Source: an uncultured Eubacterium sp.
GTDB lineage: Bacteria > Bacillota_A > Clostridia > Lachnospirales > Lachnospiraceae
Direction of reading: 5' to 3'
NCBI GenBank assembly: GCA_948759685.1
Contig: CAQBGY010000141.1
Location: 1-7,875, forward strand
DNA: 7,875 nt
Shown here: one piece after another, positions 5,624 to 7,875 of the stretch
How positions within the stretch are numbered: the first letter of the stretch is position 1
Layout: each line of letters starts with the position of its first letter
Notes under the pieces: model-generated
Databases searched by the model: none
Told to the model about the DNA's origin: nothing
The model's input: only the letters and a program-made list of their open reading frames with translations
Position numbers and translations under genes: made by a program

Positions 5624-6337
5624 ATGGCTATTACAAGCAAAACACGAAAAGAATTATGGGCTAAATCAGGAAATAGATGTGCTATATGTAAGAAAGAATT
5701 GGTACATCAAATTTCACAAGAAGATGGTAGTTTTATCATTGGTGATGAATGTCATATTATAAGTAGTAGTATAGACGGACCTCGATATAAACCAGGAATT
5801 GAGGATTATGATTCATATGATAATTTGCTGTTATTGTGTAAGAACCACCATCGTGAAATTGATGAAAACTGTACCTCATATACAGAGGAGCTTTTGCATT
5901 ATATCAAGACGTCACACGAAAACTGGGTGAAAGAAACTTTAGATAGCAGTATGTCAGGGAAGTCCACTACACGTAAACCTCGTTTTATAAAACGTATCAC
6001 TTCAGGCAAGGAATTATTAAATATTTTTCATCATATTGCATTTATTTATAGAGATTATGATGAACCTGCTGATGAAGAGGAATGTACATACATTGCTGAT
6101 GTTTTTCAGTATTTTACTGACATTATAGATATTTATAGTGATTTGGAAGTTTCTGATTTAATAAAAGAAGGTCAAAACTTAACTCGCATAATAAACGAAT
6201 TAAAAGAAAAGGGATATTATGTATATGCTGAAAGTCATAAAGAAAAATTGACAGGTAAAAATCCAATAATCTGCAATGCTTGTACTATAATATTGAAGAA
6301 GCAAGATTGCGAAGGCCTTTATTGTGTTTATAATTGA
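5624..6337 (+). CDS. HNH endonuclease, 237 aa
   Basis: The N-terminal 80 residues form a clear HNH (beta-beta-alpha-metal) nuclease. A zinc pair C19/C22 (RCAIC) is followed by DECHII with E42 and the likely general-base H44, then N67 and LCKNHHREID with C72, H75 and H76. A spacer RYKPGIEDYDSYDN precedes the last motif, as in many bacterial HNH proteins. All expected catalytic and metal residues are present. Residues about 120-237 are a separate, acidic, helical domain (YDEPADEEE, 145-153) with late cysteines (C217, C220, C229, C234) that could bind a second metal; I do not recognise this domain. It begins one base after the stop of the membrane-protein gene, so it depends on the same transcript. 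Likely activity is nicking or double-strand cleavage of DNA; target and trigger are unknown. A defence effector role is inferred from the neighbourhood. Confidence 0.85.
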   Translation: MAITSKTRKELWAKSGNRCAICKKELVHQISQEDGSFIIGDECHIISSSIDGPRYKPGIEDYDSYDNLLLLCKNHHREIDENCTSYTEELLHYIKTSHENWVKETLDSSMSGKSTTRKPRFIKRITSGKELLNIFHHIAFIYRDYDEPADEEECTYIADVFQYFTDIIDIYSDLEVSDLIKEGQNLTRIINELKEKGYYVYAESHKEKLTGKNPIICNACTIILKKQDCEGLYCVYN

Positions 6338-6544
6338 ATTTAATATCTTTAATGGTGGTAGTGTAAATATTTTCTTCCTAAGTATTTATGCGACTGTTCA
6401 CACTGGCTTGGAAAGGTTTGAAACCAATAGAAAAAGGAAGGCGGTGATTACCACCGCCAATTCATTCGTGAATGTTTGGAAATAAAGTAGCAAAGCCCCA
6501 CCTATGTCCTCCTATTTAAAAATGTTACATGAGAGACCATACCT
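6338..6544. other. Intergenic region between convergent HNH genes
   Basis: No gene seen. It holds the minus-strand terminator at 6428-6458 and a small cattc/gaatg inverted repeat just beyond it. No comparable T-run-bearing hairpin serves the plus-strand pair that ends at 6337. Confidence 0.5.
6428..6458 (-). terminator. Intrinsic terminator of the 417-aa HNH gene
   Basis: ggcggtg (6440-6446) and caccgcc (6452-6458) form a perfect 7-bp GC-rich stem with a 5-base loop. Read on the minus strand it is followed by ttcctttttct, a T-rich tract, while the plus-strand side lacks one. It lies 86 bases past the stop of the 417-aa gene, so it probably ends that transcript. Confidence 0.7.
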
Positions 6545-7798
6545 TTAAATTTTGATAAACTCATTCACTTTGGTTATTTCCTTTACCATAAGTAGCTTCT
6601 TATCAGGCATACAGAGATAATAATATCCCAAAGGAATTTTGTATGTAGCAGATATTTTACCTGATGTATGGCTCTCTTCTTTTATTAAATTCAACCTTTC
6701 AAGAGTCAGCAACAATATACTTTCTGTACAGATTGGAATACCTTTGCTATCAAATAAAATATTATCCTGGTCTTTGTTGCAAGCAAAGCCAATACCTTCT
6801 TTATTTATCCTTAGTAGCGAATCAAGATAAGCCTGGTCTTCATCATTCAACTTGAATGTTGTGAATTCACTATAATTTGTAACTCTTATCAGGTCTGTTG
6901 GACTATAAAAATCACACTTATGATTTACAAAATCATTAATTGCTAACAAAACAAGACCGTCTTCTCCATAGCTACTATCTGACATTCTTATCATTTGACA
7001 AAACTTATCGAATAGTTTAACTATACAATATAACTTATTATGTATATTTGCTAGTAATAGAATGTGACGATTTGTATTCGAGTTGTCAATAATCGACTCC
7101 ATAATATTCAAACTGGCATTATTTATTGCATCGCCTTCGAAAAATACTTCATCAAGTCTATCAGGATTACCTTCATGCAAGATACTAGCATATAATTTTG
7201 AAATAGGATCATCTATATATCCTTCAATTCTATCTGCAGCAAATTCGTATGCAATCTTCAAAAGACCTATTTTATAGTTTTTTATATCAATAGTGAATTG
7301 CATCCTCACTTCAGGATGTTCAATTTTTACAAGTTGACAATCGGAAACAATTTGTACCTTCGTTTCATCAATATTATGTCTTTTCAGTATTTTAGTTTTG
7401 ATATTTGGTATAGTCTTTTCATCCTTAGCATCGACTTGTATCTTAAAAAATTTACCATCGTCTGAAACTTCTGGAGAAGTTGGTATAAACCTAATTGACA
7501 TTTTACCATCATTATCCTGCTCTACCCTTACTTTTTCTCCAGTTGGCAGACTTCCTTCGCCTACAAGAGGATTGGGAATATAACCTTTATATCCCTTAAG
7601 ACCTTTTTCGTGACGAGCAGCCTTGATAAACCAATGGTTTAGAAGTAAATTATCAACATGGTCACCAAGTTTTGAATTACAATCCTTACAAACATTATAA
7701 ATATGATAATATCCACCTATGGCTTCTGGTATCACATGTTCATCTGATAATTCTTGATTATCTTGATGACAAATTATACAATATCCTTTTTTACACAT
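6545..7798 (-). CDS. HNH_5-like endonuclease, 417 aa
   Basis: The first 50 residues carry the pattern of the HNH_5 type: zinc pair C7/C10 (YCIIC), then SDEHVIPEAIGG (18-29) with E20 and catalytic H21, then VCKDCNSKLGDHVD (36-49) with C37, C40 and N41. The domain therefore looks intact and active, cutting DNA with a single metal ion. The remaining 370 residues are a mixed alpha/beta region without a motif I recognise; such tails usually give target recognition or partner binding. The start is ATG 7798, giving MCKKGYC right before the zinc pair, so there is no room for a later start. It is convergent with the membrane protein/HNH pair and appears to be an independent transcription unit with its own terminator. 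No cognate methyltransferase or immunity gene is visible beside it; one could lie beyond the right edge. Confidence 0.82.
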   Translation of the reverse strand: MCKKGYCIICHQDNQELSDEHVIPEAIGGYYHIYNVCKDCNSKLGDHVDNLLLNHWFIKAARHEKGLKGYKGYIPNPLVGEGSLPTGEKVRVEQDNDGKMSIRFIPTSPEVSDDGKFFKIQVDAKDEKTIPNIKTKILKRHNIDETKVQIVSDCQLVKIEHPEVRMQFTIDIKNYKIGLLKIAYEFAADRIEGYIDDPISKLYASILHEGNPDRLDEVFFEGDAINNASLNIMESIIDNSNTNRHILLLANIHNKLYCIVKLFDKFCQMIRMSDSSYGEDGLVLLAINDFVNHKCDFYSPTDLIRVTNYSEFTTFKLNDEDQAYLDSLLRINKEGIGFACNKDQDNILFDSKGIPICTESILLLTLERLNLIKEESHTSGKISATYKIPLGYYYLCMPDKKLLMVKEITKVNEFIKI

Positions 7799-7822
7799 AT
7801 CTTTTTCAATTTAATAATTTAT

Positions 7823-7873
7823 ATATAATAAATATTATAAGAAGAACAAAAAAACGAATATAATAAATATTAT
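7823..7873. repeat. 16-bp direct repeat upstream of the 417-aa HNH gene
   Basis: atataataaatattat occurs exactly at 7823-7838 and 7858-7873, 35 bases apart start to start. Both copies lie in the presumed promoter region of the minus-strand gene starting at 7798, so they could be operator sites. The sequence is A/T-only and low in complexity, which weakens the case. No TAnnTTTG box was found on the minus strand here. Confidence 0.45.
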
Positions 7874-7875
7874 TT

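Noticed and set aside
5466..5762. 98-codon plus-strand frame
   Set aside because: It is a shadow across the membrane-protein and HNH genes, whose frames carry transmembrane helices and complete catalytic motifs.
7042..7051. Second match to GTAnnTTTGC (GTATATTTGC) as a possible attachment site
   Set aside because: It lies inside the intact 417-aa gene with no composition change or inverted repeat around it; with eight fixed bases, chance matches are expected in AT-rich DNA.

Overview
The window looks like the edge of a conjugative or otherwise integrative element in a member of the order Bacteroidales (Bacteroides, Parabacteroides or Prevotella type). Three things suggest this: candidate promoters with the Bacteroides -7 form TAnnTTTG, AT-rich genes without strong Shine-Dalgarno sites, and a partial gene at the left end that resembles small genes I associate from memory with Bacteroides conjugative transposons. 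No database search was possible.

Left part (1 to about 1420): visibly richer in G+C than the rest, with only one convincing gene, a minus-strand fragment cut by the window edge (1-178). Positions 632-976 are almost entirely taken up by consecutive inverted repeats. The last is a long stem-loop whose G-U wobbles and T-tract mark it as a plus-strand terminator. The segment could be a structured noncoding RNA or a DNA-level recombination or replication region. A non-initiating, coding-like remnant (1288-1461) and a small symmetric site (1402-1423) lie where the composition falls. That site matches both the Bacteroides -7 box and the GTAnnTTTGC core associated with CTnDOT-family integration.

Right part (1546-7798): AT-rich accessory cargo of five genes. 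A 534-aa protein has a Rossmann, SAM-methyltransferase-like domain and no DNA-methyltransferase catalytic motif. A convergent 516-aa protein ends in a PD-(D/E)XK nuclease domain. Divergent from it is a tightly coupled pair, a two-helix membrane protein (168 aa after start correction) and a 237-aa HNH endonuclease. Convergent with that pair is a 417-aa HNH_5-like endonuclease. No integrase, transposase, tRNA, rRNA or CRISPR array was found.

How they may work together: three separate nuclease folds plus a methyltransferase-like protein within 6.3 kb beside a mobile-element boundary is what a phage-defence cargo island looks like. I cannot match any of the genes to a named defence system. The membrane protein plus HNH pair is the best candidate for an undescribed two-gene unit. 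The orientations (+, -, ++, -) argue against a single operon, so this is more likely several independent cassettes than one system.
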